From Xanthomarina arctica (GTDB taxonomy: Bacteria; Bacteroidota; Bacteroidia; Flavobacteriales; Flavobacteriaceae): a stretch of DNA of 64,000 bases. Below are positions 27,489 to 36,203 of this stretch, in pieces. The notes below the pieces were generated by a model. The model was given only the letters and a program-made list of their open reading frames with translations, had not been told where the DNA came from and searched no databases. Both the position numbers and the translations under genes were made by a program. The first letter of the stretch is position 1; the number at the start of each line of letters is the position of its first letter. The DNA lies in assembly GCF_014638915.1 (NCBI RefSeq), contig NZ_BMFQ01000002.1, positions 434,001-498,000 of the forward strand, given 5' to 3'.

Positions 27489-27767
27489 ATGCTAGAACAT
27501 GCATCTATAACAGGCGTTTTAAGAGTCATTTTAATTATTCTATTAATTTATTATGGTTTTAAAATTCTTTCAAGAATTTTTGCACCTTTATTATTAAAAT
27601 ATGTTGCTAAAAAAGCTGAAGAGCGTTTTGGTGGTCAATTTGGGCAAAATCAGCAACCAAAAAAGGAACAGACTACAGAAGGAGAAGTAACCATAGATAA
27701 AGCTCCTGAAAGAACATCTTCAAATAAAAAGGTTGGAGAATATGTAGATTACGAAGAAATTGATTAA
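27489..27767 (+). CDS. DUF4834 family membrane protein
   Basis: A 92-residue protein from ATG 27489. It has one transmembrane helix (ITGVLRVILIILLIYYGFKIL, about residues 6-26), a short amphipathic segment (FAPLLLKYVAKKAEERFGGQF), and an acidic/Gln-rich cytoplasmic tail ending KVGEYVDYEEID. The GEYVDYEEID end is typical of DUF4834 proteins of Bacteroidetes. Function unknown. It is followed 29 bp later by the YfhO-like gene, a common flavobacterial arrangement, so it is probably the first gene of that unit. Confidence 0.82.
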   Translation: MLEHASITGVLRVILIILLIYYGFKILSRIFAPLLLKYVAKKAEERFGGQFGQNQQPKKEQTTEGEVTIDKAPERTSSNKKVGEYVDYEEID

Positions 27768-27796
27768 TTTTCGCTTTCATTGTATAATCTATTTCC

Positions 27797-30235
27797 ATGC
27801 CATTTTCAATTAAAAAATTTCTTCCTCATCTCCTAGTTTTATTAGGATTTGTAATTGTTTCTCTAGCTTATTTTAATCCTGTACTTCAAGGGAAATCTAT
27901 TTATCAAAGCGACATTGTTCATTATATTGGCATGTCTAAGCAGCAAAAAGATTTTAAAGCGGCCACTGGAGAAGAAACTTATTGGACAAATAGTGCCTTT
28001 GGAGGCATGCCAACCTATCAACTTGGTGCACATTATCCAAATAACTTTATTAAAAAACTAGATTTAACACTTCGTTTTTTACCTAGACCAGCAGATTACC
28101 TATTTTTATATTTCTTAGGTTTTTACATCTTATTATTAGTTTTAAAAGTAGATTATAAACTCGCGGCCCTAGGAGCATTAGCCTTTGGGTTCTCTACCTA
28201 TCTTATCATTATTCTAGGGGTTGGACACAATAGTAAGGCACACGCTATTGCTTATATGCCCTTAGTTTTAAGTGGAATTCTCTTGACTTTTAGAAAACGT
28301 TATATTTTTGGATTTTTACTCACGGCATTAGCTCTAGCCTTAGAATTAGTCGCCAATCATCCACAAATGACTTACTATTTAATGTTTTTAGTCATTATTT
28401 TAGGGATAGTATATTTAGTAGACGCATACAAAAAACAAGAATTTCCACATTTCTTTAAAGCCGTAGGAATTTTAGTTCTAGCCGTTGTTTTAGCTGTTGG
28501 ACTAAATGCTACTGGATTTCTAGCTACTCAAGAATACGCTAAGGAAAGTACGCGTGGACAAAGCGAATTAACCATCAACCCGGATGGCTCTCCAAAAGAG
28601 ATGACTACGGGTCTTGATAGAGAGTATATTACGGAATACAGTTATGGAATTCTTGAAACGTTTAATCTATACATTCCTAGGTTCTTAGGAGGAGGAAGTC
28701 ATGAGGACGTTGGAAAAGAATCTGAATCATATCAATTCTTTTTAAAACAAGGTGTTCCTCCATTAGAAGCTATAGAATACACCAAACAAACGCCTACTTA
28801 TTGGGGAGAGCAAACCATTGTGGAAGCTCCAGCTTATATAGGAGCTGTGGTGATTTTCTTGTTTGTTTTTGGATTGTTTTTAGTGAAGGGGCGCTTGAAA
28901 TGGTGGCTTGTTGGTGGAAGTATATTGTCTCTAATTTTATCTTATGGAGACAGTCAGCCTTTTAAGTTTATAACGGATTTCTTTATAGATTATGTCCCAT
29001 TTTATAACAAGTTTAGAGCAGTAAGCTCTACTCAAGTCATTCTGGAATTATGTATTCCGGTTTTAGCTATTTTCGGACTTGTTAGGTTGTTTAATGATTT
29101 TAATAAAGATGAAGAAAAGCTAAAAGCTTTAAAATTTACTGTGATGATTACTGCTGGATTAGCAGTTGTTTTCTTATTATTTAAATCGTCTCTTTTCAAT
29201 TTTGTAGGTGGAAGTGATGGCTATTATCGTCAGAATTATGGACCCCAATTTATGGATGCCTTAATTGCCGATAGAAAGACCTTCTTTACTGAAGACACGT
29301 TTAGAACCCTAGTATTGGTACTACTATCTGCTGGAGCTATTTATTTGTTTTTGAAAAAGAAACTTTCAGAAACGAAGGTTATTATGGCTTTTGCTGTTTT
29401 AATTTTAATCGATTTGGTTGGTGTGGATAGACGCTATGTAAACAACGACAATTTTGTGTCATCCATTAAAATGAATAAACCATATCAGGCTACAGAATTA
29501 GATATAGCCATAATGAATGATCCTGAACATTTTAGGGTATTCGATTTGGTTTCTAGAGCTCCTGCAAAAGCCTCTTATTTTTATAATTCCTTAACAGGTT
29601 ATCATGCGGCGAAATTGAAACGCTATGATGAGTTATACGATTTCTACATTTCCAAAAATAACATCAACGTGTTAAACATGTTGAATACCAAATATATCAT
29701 TGCTGAAGATGAAGAAGGAAAACCATTTCCTTTTACAAATCCAGATGCAAATGGAAATGCATGGTTTGTGGAGAATATCATGCTGGTAAATTCAGCAAAC
29801 GAAGAAATGATGGCGCTTGATAGTTTGGATACTAGAAGAGTTGCTGTTATGATGGCAGATTCCGATTATGGGTCTTTTTTAAAGGAAGATATCATGATTG
29901 ATACCACTGCTTCAATTTCGGTTGAAGAATATAAGCCTAATTACATAAAATACCAATCGTCGAGTGGGGTTGAAGGTTTTGCAGTGTTTTCAGAGATATA
30001 TTATAAAGATGGGTGGAATGCCTATTTAGATGGAGCACTAACGCCGTATTCACGAGTTGATTATTTGTTAAGAGGAATGAATGTACCAGCAGGGAATCAC
30101 GTCATAGAGTTTAAATTTGAACCACAAGTTGTAAAAACTGGAAGTCGCATTGCTTTAGCAAGTTCCATTGTATTCGTTCTATTATTTTTAGGAGGTTTAT
30201 TTTATAATTTTAAGAAAAAAGATACTATTAAATAA
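27797..30235 (+). CDS. YfhO family membrane protein
   Basis: An 812-residue polytopic inner-membrane protein with about 12 transmembrane helices (first at about 10-28) and a large extracytoplasmic loop domain before the final helix (about 785-803, IALASSIVFVLLFLGGLFY). The YfhO family is related in layout to GT-C glycosyltransferases. The conserved early luminal segments DIVHYIGMSKQQKDF and TYWTNSAFGGMPTYQLG, and late GWNAYLDGALTPYSRVDYLLRGM with VPAGNHVIEFKFEP, are typical. It probably works in surface glycan or teichoic-like polymer modification. It heads a block with a glycosyltransferase and a flippase, which agrees with that. Confidence 0.9.
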   Translation: MPFSIKKFLPHLLVLLGFVIVSLAYFNPVLQGKSIYQSDIVHYIGMSKQQKDFKAATGEETYWTNSAFGGMPTYQLGAHYPNNFIKKLDLTLRFLPRPADYLFLYFLGFYILLLVLKVDYKLAALGALAFGFSTYLIIILGVGHNSKAHAIAYMPLVLSGILLTFRKRYIFGFLLTALALALELVANHPQMTYYLMFLVIILGIVYLVDAYKKQEFPHFFKAVGILVLAVVLAVGLNATGFLATQEYAKESTRGQSELTINPDGSPKEMTTGLDREYITEYSYGILETFNLYIPRFLGGGSHEDVGKESESYQFFLKQGVPPLEAIEYTKQTPTYWGEQTIVEAPAYIGAVVIFLFVFGLFLVKGRLKWWLVGGSILSLILSYGDSQPFKFITDFFIDYVPFYNKFRAVSSTQVILELCIPVLAIFGLVRLFNDFNKDEEKLKALKFTVMITAGLAVVFLLFKSSLFNFVGGSDGYYRQNYGPQFMDALIADRKTFFTEDTFRTLVLVLLSAGAIYLFLKKKLSETKVIMAFAVLILIDLVGVDRRYVNNDNFVSSIKMNKPYQATELDIAIMNDPEHFRVFDLVSRAPAKASYFYNSLTGYHAAKLKRYDELYDFYISKNNINVLNMLNTKYIIAEDEEGKPFPFTNPDANGNAWFVENIMLVNSANEEMMALDSLDTRRVAVMMADSDYGSFLKEDIMIDTTASISVEEYKPNYIKYQSSSGVEGFAVFSEIYYKDGWNAYLDGALTPYSRVDYLLRGMNVPAGNHVIEFKFEPQVVKTGSRIALASSIVFVLLFLGGLFYNFKKKDTIK

Positions 30236-30260
30236 TTTTTCATGACAATGTTCTTGTAAA

Positions 30261-31550
30261 ATGACAAAAACCAAGGTTCTTATAATCACTTACTATTGGC
30301 CACCAGCAGGAGGTCCTGGGGTACAGCGTTGGTTGAAATTTGTGAAATACTTACCTGAATTTGGTATTGAACCTATAGTTTATGTGCCATCTAACCCGAG
30401 TTATCCAATTATAGATGAAACTCTTCTTCAAGAAGTTTCTGAAGATATTACAGTTTTAAAGCAAGCTATAAAAGAACCCTATAAGTTTGCTGGGTTTTTA
30501 TCTAATAATAAGTCCAATGCTATTAGTAAAGGAATTATTCCGAAGGAGAAGGAACAAAGTATTATTGATAAATTATTACTTTTTGTACGTGGCAATTTTT
30601 TTATTCCTGATGCTAGAAAAAACTGGGTAAGACCTTCTGTTCAATATTTAGACACGTATATCGATGACTATAATATTAAAACAGTTATAACCACTGGGCC
30701 ACCCCATAGTTTGCATTTAATTGGCTTGGAATTGCAAAAAAGAGCAGGGGTAAAGTGGTTTGCAGATTTTAGGGATCCTTGGACGACTATTGGTTATCAC
30801 AAACAACTAAAATTAACAGATTTTGCAAAACAAAAGCATAAAGCATTAGAGAAACAAGTACTTCAGACAGCTGATGAAATTATAGTTACTAGTCATGTTA
30901 CTAAAAAAGAATTTTCCAAATTAACTGATAAGCCCATTTCCGTAATTACCAATGGATACGATAGAAATAATGTAGCCAATTTACCTTTAGATAAAAAATT
31001 TACTTTAGCACATATTGGGTCCTTATTATCAAAACGGAACCCAGAAGTACTTTGGCAGGTTTTAAAAGAACTTGTAGCTGAGTACTCAGATTTTGCAAGA
31101 GATTTTGAACTTCATTTTGTGGGGTCTGTAAGCGAAGAAGTTTTAATGTCTATAGAAATTAATGGTTTAAGTCTTTATGTAACTAATCATAGTTATGTAA
31201 CACATAATAAGGCTATTGCATTTCAAAAAAAATCACAAGTATTATTACTGATAGAAATAGATTCCGAAGAAACAAAATGTATAATCCCGGGAAAACTGTT
31301 TGAATATATGGTATCCAACAGGCCTATTTTAGCCATTGGTCCAGACGATTCAGATGTTGAATCTTTAATTAAAGAAACTAATTCTGGTTCTTATTTTAAG
31401 TATCAAGACCACGACGAAATTAAAAATACCCTTTTAAATTTTTATAAAGCATATCAGGAAGGTAGTTTAAAATCTCATGCTATTGGATTACAAAAATATA
31501 GTAGAAAAGCCTTAACTGAATCCTTATCGAAACTGATTTTATGGGAGTAG
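30261..31550 (+). CDS. glycosyltransferase family 4 protein
   Basis: A 429-residue GT-B fold glycosyltransferase. The N-terminal half begins with TYYWPPAGGPGVQRWLKFVK, the sugar-acceptor-side glycine motif seen in flavobacterial GT4 enzymes. The C-terminal donor domain has THNKAIAFQKKSQVLLLIE and CIIPGKLFEYMVSNRPILAI, where the conserved Glu of the EX7E-like site (KLFEYM) contacts the nucleotide sugar. The sugar is unknown. It is 25 bp behind the YfhO gene and its 3' end overlaps the flippase gene by 10 bp, so translation is coupled. Confidence 0.88.
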   Translation: MTKTKVLIITYYWPPAGGPGVQRWLKFVKYLPEFGIEPIVYVPSNPSYPIIDETLLQEVSEDITVLKQAIKEPYKFAGFLSNNKSNAISKGIIPKEKEQSIIDKLLLFVRGNFFIPDARKNWVRPSVQYLDTYIDDYNIKTVITTGPPHSLHLIGLELQKRAGVKWFADFRDPWTTIGYHKQLKLTDFAKQKHKALEKQVLQTADEIIVTSHVTKKEFSKLTDKPISVITNGYDRNNVANLPLDKKFTLAHIGSLLSKRNPEVLWQVLKELVAEYSDFARDFELHFVGSVSEEVLMSIEINGLSLYVTNHSYVTHNKAIAFQKKSQVLLLIEIDSEETKCIIPGKLFEYMVSNRPILAIGPDDSDVESLIKETNSGSYFKYQDHDEIKNTLLNFYKAYQEGSLKSHAIGLQKYSRKALTESLSKLILWE

Positions 31551-33010
31551 TTGTAAATCAGTCCATAAAAAATACGGTTATAACCTATTTGGGTTTTGGA
31601 ATAGGTGCTATTAATGTGCTGTTTTTATACACCTCTTTTTTAAGCGACGAATATTTCGGATTAGTAAGTTATTTGCTTTCTACAGCTAATATTATGATGC
31701 CAATAATGGCCTTTGGAGTTCATAATACCATTATAAAATTTTACTCTTCTTTTAAAACAAAACAATCTCAAAATAGCTTTTTAACTTTAATGTTATTTTT
31801 ACCCTTATTGATTATTATTCCTTTGGGATTGATAGGGAATTTAGCATTTTCATTCATCAGTACGTGGTTAGCTGCAGATAATATCATTGTAGTTGATTAC
31901 GTGTGGTTAATATATGTTGCCGCAATAACCTTTGCTTATTTCGAAGTGTTTTACGCTTGGTCTAAAGTACAAATGCAAACGGTGTTTGGTAATTTTATGA
32001 AAGAGGTCTTTCATAGGTTATGCACAACGGTCTTATTACTCATGTTGCAAGCTGGTTACCTAACTGTAAATCAGTTTATTTATAGTGTGGTTGGTGCCTA
32101 TATTTTAAGAATGCTAATAATGAAGCTATATGCTTTCAGCCTGCGTTGGCCAAAATTAAAATTTGAAAGGATTCCAAACCTCGTAAGTATCTTAAAATAC
32201 ACGACATTAATTATTATTGCTGGATCTGTAGCTAACGTTATTCTAGAAATAGATACATTTATGATTAATCGTTATGTGGCCATAGAAAATGTAGCATATT
32301 ATAGTGTAGCCATATATATAGCCACTGTTATTAGTGTGCCTTATCGATCGATGCATCAAATTGTAAATCCATTAACGGCAAAGCTTTTAAATGAAAAGAA
32401 TAAAGTTGGACTGAAAATATTGTATCAGAAAAGTTCTTTAACCTTATTTATAATCAGTGGTTTTATTTTCTTGATGATTATTTTAAATATCAACGAGTTG
32501 TACAAACTAATAAATGAAAATTATGTTGATGGTTTAATTGTGGTTTTCATCATTGGATTAACTCGCTTGTTAGATAGTTTGTTAGGAAATAATAATGCCA
32601 TTCTTTTTAATAGTGATTATTATAGAATGGTCTTAGTTTTAGGTGTTTCTTTAGCTGTTATGACCGTAGTTTTAAACATGGTGTTTATTCCTCTATTTGG
32701 AATTAATGGTGCCGCTTTCGCAACCTTTATCGCCATTCTATTATATAATGTTTTCAAAATAGTCTTTGTGTATTATAAATTCCACATGTTACCATTTTCG
32801 GTTAATACCGTTAAGGTTACTTTATTATTATTGACAAGTTTAGGGGTGTTTTATTTCTGGGATTTTTCATTTCATCCCGTTTTAAACATTCTATTAAAAA
32901 GTCTGTTAATTTCTATTACCTATGGTTACGTTGTTTATGCTTTTCATTTATCTGAAGATATATCTTTATTGCTAAATAAAATTTTCAGAAGGACCCCAAA
33001 GGCTTCTTAA
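31541..33010 (+). CDS. polysaccharide biosynthesis flippase (MOP/Wzx type)
   Basis: A 489-residue integral membrane protein with about 12-14 transmembrane helices, of the MOP exporter superfamily (Wzx/PST-like). The N-terminal NTVITYLGFGIGAINVLFLY with SDEYFGLVSYLLSTANIMMP, and the mid-protein LEIDTFMINRYVAIENVAYYSVA repeat of the fold, are typical. It would flip lipid-linked saccharides across the inner membrane. It overlaps the upstream glycosyltransferase by 10 bp and is the last gene of the block. Confidence 0.88.
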   Translation: MGVVVNQSIKNTVITYLGFGIGAINVLFLYTSFLSDEYFGLVSYLLSTANIMMPIMAFGVHNTIIKFYSSFKTKQSQNSFLTLMLFLPLLIIIPLGLIGNLAFSFISTWLAADNIIVVDYVWLIYVAAITFAYFEVFYAWSKVQMQTVFGNFMKEVFHRLCTTVLLLMLQAGYLTVNQFIYSVVGAYILRMLIMKLYAFSLRWPKLKFERIPNLVSILKYTTLIIIAGSVANVILEIDTFMINRYVAIENVAYYSVAIYIATVISVPYRSMHQIVNPLTAKLLNEKNKVGLKILYQKSSLTLFIISGFIFLMIILNINELYKLINENYVDGLIVVFIIGLTRLLDSLLGNNNAILFNSDYYRMVLVLGVSLAVMTVVLNMVFIPLFGINGAAFATFIAILLYNVFKIVFVYYKFHMLPFSVNTVKVTLLLLTSLGVFYFWDFSFHPVLNILLKSLLISITYGYVVYAFHLSEDISLLLNKIFRRTPKAS

Positions 33011-33104
33011 AATAAACCTTACTTCTTAAATGCAGAAAATCCCACAACGTTGCTTTGAGGCAAACTTCTTGCAGGACTTTCCGTACTAACCAACCAAAAA
33101 CTAA

Positions 33105-34139
33105 TTAACTTCTGCTTCTTGTATTAGAAACAACTTGTTCATTACTGTTTTCATTACTATATGTACGATTATTTGTTGTATTTGGTTTTCTTTCTGATGA
33201 ATTATTTTTCTCCACTCTTTCTGATTTCGATGGTGTTTTAGGTTGTGATGTTACTTGAGTATTAGCTCTAGAAGTACTCATTTGAGAAGCAGTGCTAGGT
33301 TTTATGGTGCTTGTTGTATTTCTAGGACTTGCAACAATCTGATTATTTGTTCTAGGTAAAAATTCCTGAGAACTCTCTCTTGGCTGTATTGTATTAGTTG
33401 TACTTCTTAGGTTTGAAGTAGCAACATCTCTTCTAGGTGCATTACTCACACTAGTTGATCTTGTTGCTAAATTACTTTGTCGAGAAATAGAATTTCCATT
33501 TCTAGAAGCAACTGAAGTTGTACGTCTATAATTATTAGTATATGGCTTACTGTAAGTGTATCTTACTGGGTTGTAATTCTGTCTGTAAGGTCTATTATAA
33601 ACTACACATTGGTTATATGCAGGAATGCTGTAATAGGCATGCCAAGGTCTATAAACATAATACGGATTATAGGCATTTATATATCCGGTGTAATAAGAAT
33701 AGTTTCTATAGTTGTTATAATGAATGTATAGACCTCCAATTCGAGATACATTGCCATAAGCATTGTAGTTAATAAACACATTTCCAATTTGGGTAACACG
33801 ACCATAAAAATCGTAGTAAACTGGTACATGTTCCACTTGGATAATAGCTCCATATTCGTCGTATTGTAAAAACGGGTTATAATTGTATCCAGAATTAAAA
33901 CTGATACTAATTCCAGGTGAATATACATTTACATTGGATGCGTAAGAAGGCATATAAAAATCGAATTGCCCATCAGGGAAAACTGAAAACTCAATGTTAT
34001 TTTCAACAAATATGAAAGAATTACCATAACCTTTATATGTTGTTGAATTATCAATCTGGTTTGGCTTGTTGGTAGTTGTTGCGCTAACAGAAAATCCTCC
34101 AAGGATTAAACCTGTTATTAAAAACATAATTTTCTTCAT
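33105..34139 (-). CDS. secreted Tyr/Asn-rich repeat protein, function unknown
   Basis: A 344-residue protein with a signal peptide (MKKIMFLITGLILGGFSVSA). Residues about 95-150 hold three or four repeats of exactly 16 residues: YDEYGAIIQVEHVPVY, YDFYGRVTQIGNVFIN, YNAYGNVSRIGGLYIH, then YNNYRN, which has lost the glycine. A Tyr/Asn/Pro-rich segment follows (150-205), then a long Ser/Thr/Arg/Asn-rich, probably disordered tail (205-344, NTRSRS end). The repeat recalls YD/RHS or toxin-like beta-strands but is shorter than either. There is no T9SS domain. It is probably periplasmic or surface-exposed. I do not recognise a function. Confidence 0.72.
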   Translation of the reverse strand: MKKIMFLITGLILGGFSVSATTTNKPNQIDNSTTYKGYGNSFIFVENNIEFSVFPDGQFDFYMPSYASNVNVYSPGISISFNSGYNYNPFLQYDEYGAIIQVEHVPVYYDFYGRVTQIGNVFINYNAYGNVSRIGGLYIHYNNYRNYSYYTGYINAYNPYYVYRPWHAYYSIPAYNQCVVYNRPYRQNYNPVRYTYSKPYTNNYRRTTSVASRNGNSISRQSNLATRSTSVSNAPRRDVATSNLRSTTNTIQPRESSQEFLPRTNNQIVASPRNTTSTIKPSTASQMSTSRANTQVTSQPKTPSKSERVEKNNSSERKPNTTNNRTYSNENSNEQVVSNTRSRS

Positions 34140-34423
34140 AAGTGTTTAGTTTTAAAATGAAACGTGTTAAGAATAAAACAAACAACATGCCAAACATAAA
34201 TTCTACCTGTATTTGTTTTTTAACTAATTAAATTTCAGCACTATATGTTGTGAGTAATTCTTCTTAATTACATTTATGTTACTTAAAAAATATTGTTTAA
34301 ATTAGTCCACTTTCAAAAAACATCCCATTAAATAGAAGGTAAAAAGGTATATTAGAGGAACTTTGGTTACGAGAACTTCTTCTTTTTGAAAAATATAAAA
34401 AAAGCATTTTAAAATTTAAATAA
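34140..34423. other. intergenic region between divergent genes
   Basis: 284 bp, very AT-rich, between the repeat-protein gene (-) and the deformylase gene (+). A possible minus-strand -7 element, TATGTTTG, is at 34191-34198. I see no ORF, RNA fold or repeat worth calling. Confidence 0.5.
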
Positions 34424-35071
34424 ATGAAGTTTGGATTAAGATTATTTGGAGCCATCATTCTTATTCTTGTAATGAACGCTTGTTCGGGAACTAAGAATAT
34501 GAATCAAAATTCTAGTATAAACAGCTCTTTTTCGCAAAGTGAAATTAGCCGTATTATGGAAGCGGATAGCACCGTTCCGATGCGTGTATATAAAATAAAT
34601 TCAAAAACAGATTCCCTATTATTAAGAACTAAAAGTGAAACCATAATAGCTAATCCAAACGATCCTGTTCTTCAAAATTTTGTAAAAAGGTTGTATAGAA
34701 CTGTTAGAGATAGTATGTCTTTAGGTGTTGGCATTGCAGCGCCTCAAGTTGGGGTTTTGAAAAATATTATTTGGGTTCAGAGGTTTGATAAAGAGGAATT
34801 TCCTTTTGAAGTGTATTTAAATCCTAAAATCACGGAATATTCAGATCAAAAACAAACATATACCGAAGGTTGTTTATCCATACCAAATAGATCTGAAACC
34901 TTGTATAACAGATCGTATTCTATTGAAATAGAATACGACACGATGGCGAACGAACATAAAACTGAAACAGTTGAAGGATTTACTTCTGTTATCTTTCAGC
35001 ATGAAATAGACCATTTAAATGGTATTTTATATTTAGATCATTTAGAGAAAGAAATAAAGGATTCTAAGTAG
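34424..35071 (+). CDS. def: peptide deformylase homologue with lipoprotein signal peptide
   Basis: All three deformylase motifs are intact: GVGIAAPQVGV (101-111), EGCLSIP (148-154, metal Cys150) and FQHEIDHLNG (191-200, metal histidines and catalytic Glu). An active Fe/Zn hydrolase that removes the formyl group from N-formylmethionine would be expected. Unusually, the protein has an N-terminal extension of about 45 residues that begins with a hydrophobic helix ending VMNACSG, a lipobox with Cys20. It is therefore predicted to be an exported lipoprotein, whereas normal Def is cytoplasmic and acts at the ribosome. It is monocistronic, not linked to fmt. The substrate in the periplasm is unknown. 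Confidence 0.85.
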   Translation: MKFGLRLFGAIILILVMNACSGTKNMNQNSSINSSFSQSEISRIMEADSTVPMRVYKINSKTDSLLLRTKSETIIANPNDPVLQNFVKRLYRTVRDSMSLGVGIAAPQVGVLKNIIWVQRFDKEEFPFEVYLNPKITEYSDQKQTYTEGCLSIPNRSETLYNRSYSIEIEYDTMANEHKTETVEGFTSVIFQHEIDHLNGILYLDHLEKEIKDSK

Positions 35072-35132
35072 ATTTTATTTTGGGGTTCATATAAATTCTT
35101 TTTTATACATTTAACGAAACCAAATAACAGCG

Positions 35133-36203
35133 ATGTCAACCAATCAAACCACTTGTAAAAATTGCGAACAACCATTTGACAGTGACTTTTCATTTTGTCC
35201 AAATTGTGGTCAAAAAGACAAAGACGAGTTAACTCTGGGAGTGTTATTTTACAATACTATTACAAATTATTTTTCTTTCGATGCGCGTTTTTTTAAGAGT
35301 TTTCTTCCTTTGTTATTCATGCCAGGGTATATAGCCAAGCAGTTTGTAGAAGGTAAACGTTTGCAGTACTTGCATCCAGCACAAATGTATTTATTTGTTG
35401 TTGTCGTGTTTTTCTTTTTGTTTTCATTTAAAGCCAACGAACAAGCAAGTGAAATAGACAGAGAAATTGCTAGTGCATTTGAAAGTCATCAAAAAAAAGA
35501 CTCCCTTTCTATTAAAGGTAAACAGGTCTTAAAAATAATAAACGACTCTTTGGATAGGGAAGAAGCTCGTGATGCGCTAAAAAACACCGCTATTTATACA
35601 GGAATGACGAAAGAGCAAATTGACTCCTTGGTTGATGGTGAAAATTTCAATAGGGATAAGTACAATTTTGGTTTAGAAGGCACGGAATTAGATTCATTGA
35701 TAAAAATAAATGCTTCAGATAAGGATCTTTATAACGCCATGGGTTTAAAAGAGGGTGATGGTGCTTTTAAAAAGCGTCTATATGGGCAAGCTCTAAAGTT
35801 TCTGAAATCTAAACGGGGAGGTAGTATTTTACAAACTTTTTATGATACCATTCCCATTGCCATGTTTATTGTTCTTCCACTGTTTGCATTATTACTAAAA
35901 CTGTTTTATAGAAAAAGTGGGCGATATGCACATCATTTGGTCTTTAGTTTTTACTTTTTCGCCTTTATATTTACTGTTTTTGGTCTTTTGGTAGGAATTA
36001 ATTATATCACAGATATTCCAGACTGGATAGACACCTTAATTGTATTCTCTATATTTTTCTATTTAATAATTGCTCTCAAACGTTTTTATCAACAAGGTTG
36101 GTTTAAGAGTTTTTTTAAAGGTTCTTTAACAACGTTCCTATTTATTCCAATTGTATCTATAGTTGCCGTGGGAGTTGGTTTCTTTGCCTTTATGTTTTAT
36201 TAG
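35133..36203 (+). CDS. DUF3667 family membrane protein with N-terminal zinc ribbon
   Basis: A 356-residue protein. It has an N-terminal zinc ribbon (CKNCEQ...FCPNCGQ, Cys8, Cys11, Cys22, Cys25). The DUF3667 core follows (NTITNYFSFDARFFKSFLPLLFMPGYIAKQFVEGKR), then a transmembrane helix (about 86-100, MYLFVVVVFFFLFSF), a long polar region with coiled-coil tendency (105-240), and three to four further helices at the C-terminus. The DUF3667 family is common in Bacteroidetes and has no known function. Its stop codon overlaps the uvrA stop codon on the other strand. Confidence 0.87.
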   Translation: MSTNQTTCKNCEQPFDSDFSFCPNCGQKDKDELTLGVLFYNTITNYFSFDARFFKSFLPLLFMPGYIAKQFVEGKRLQYLHPAQMYLFVVVVFFFLFSFKANEQASEIDREIASAFESHQKKDSLSIKGKQVLKIINDSLDREEARDALKNTAIYTGMTKEQIDSLVDGENFNRDKYNFGLEGTELDSLIKINASDKDLYNAMGLKEGDGAFKKRLYGQALKFLKSKRGGSILQTFYDTIPIAMFIVLPLFALLLKLFYRKSGRYAHHLVFSFYFFAFIFTVFGLLVGINYITDIPDWIDTLIVFSIFFYLIIALKRFYQQGWFKSFFKGSLTTFLFIPIVSIVAVGVGFFAFMFY

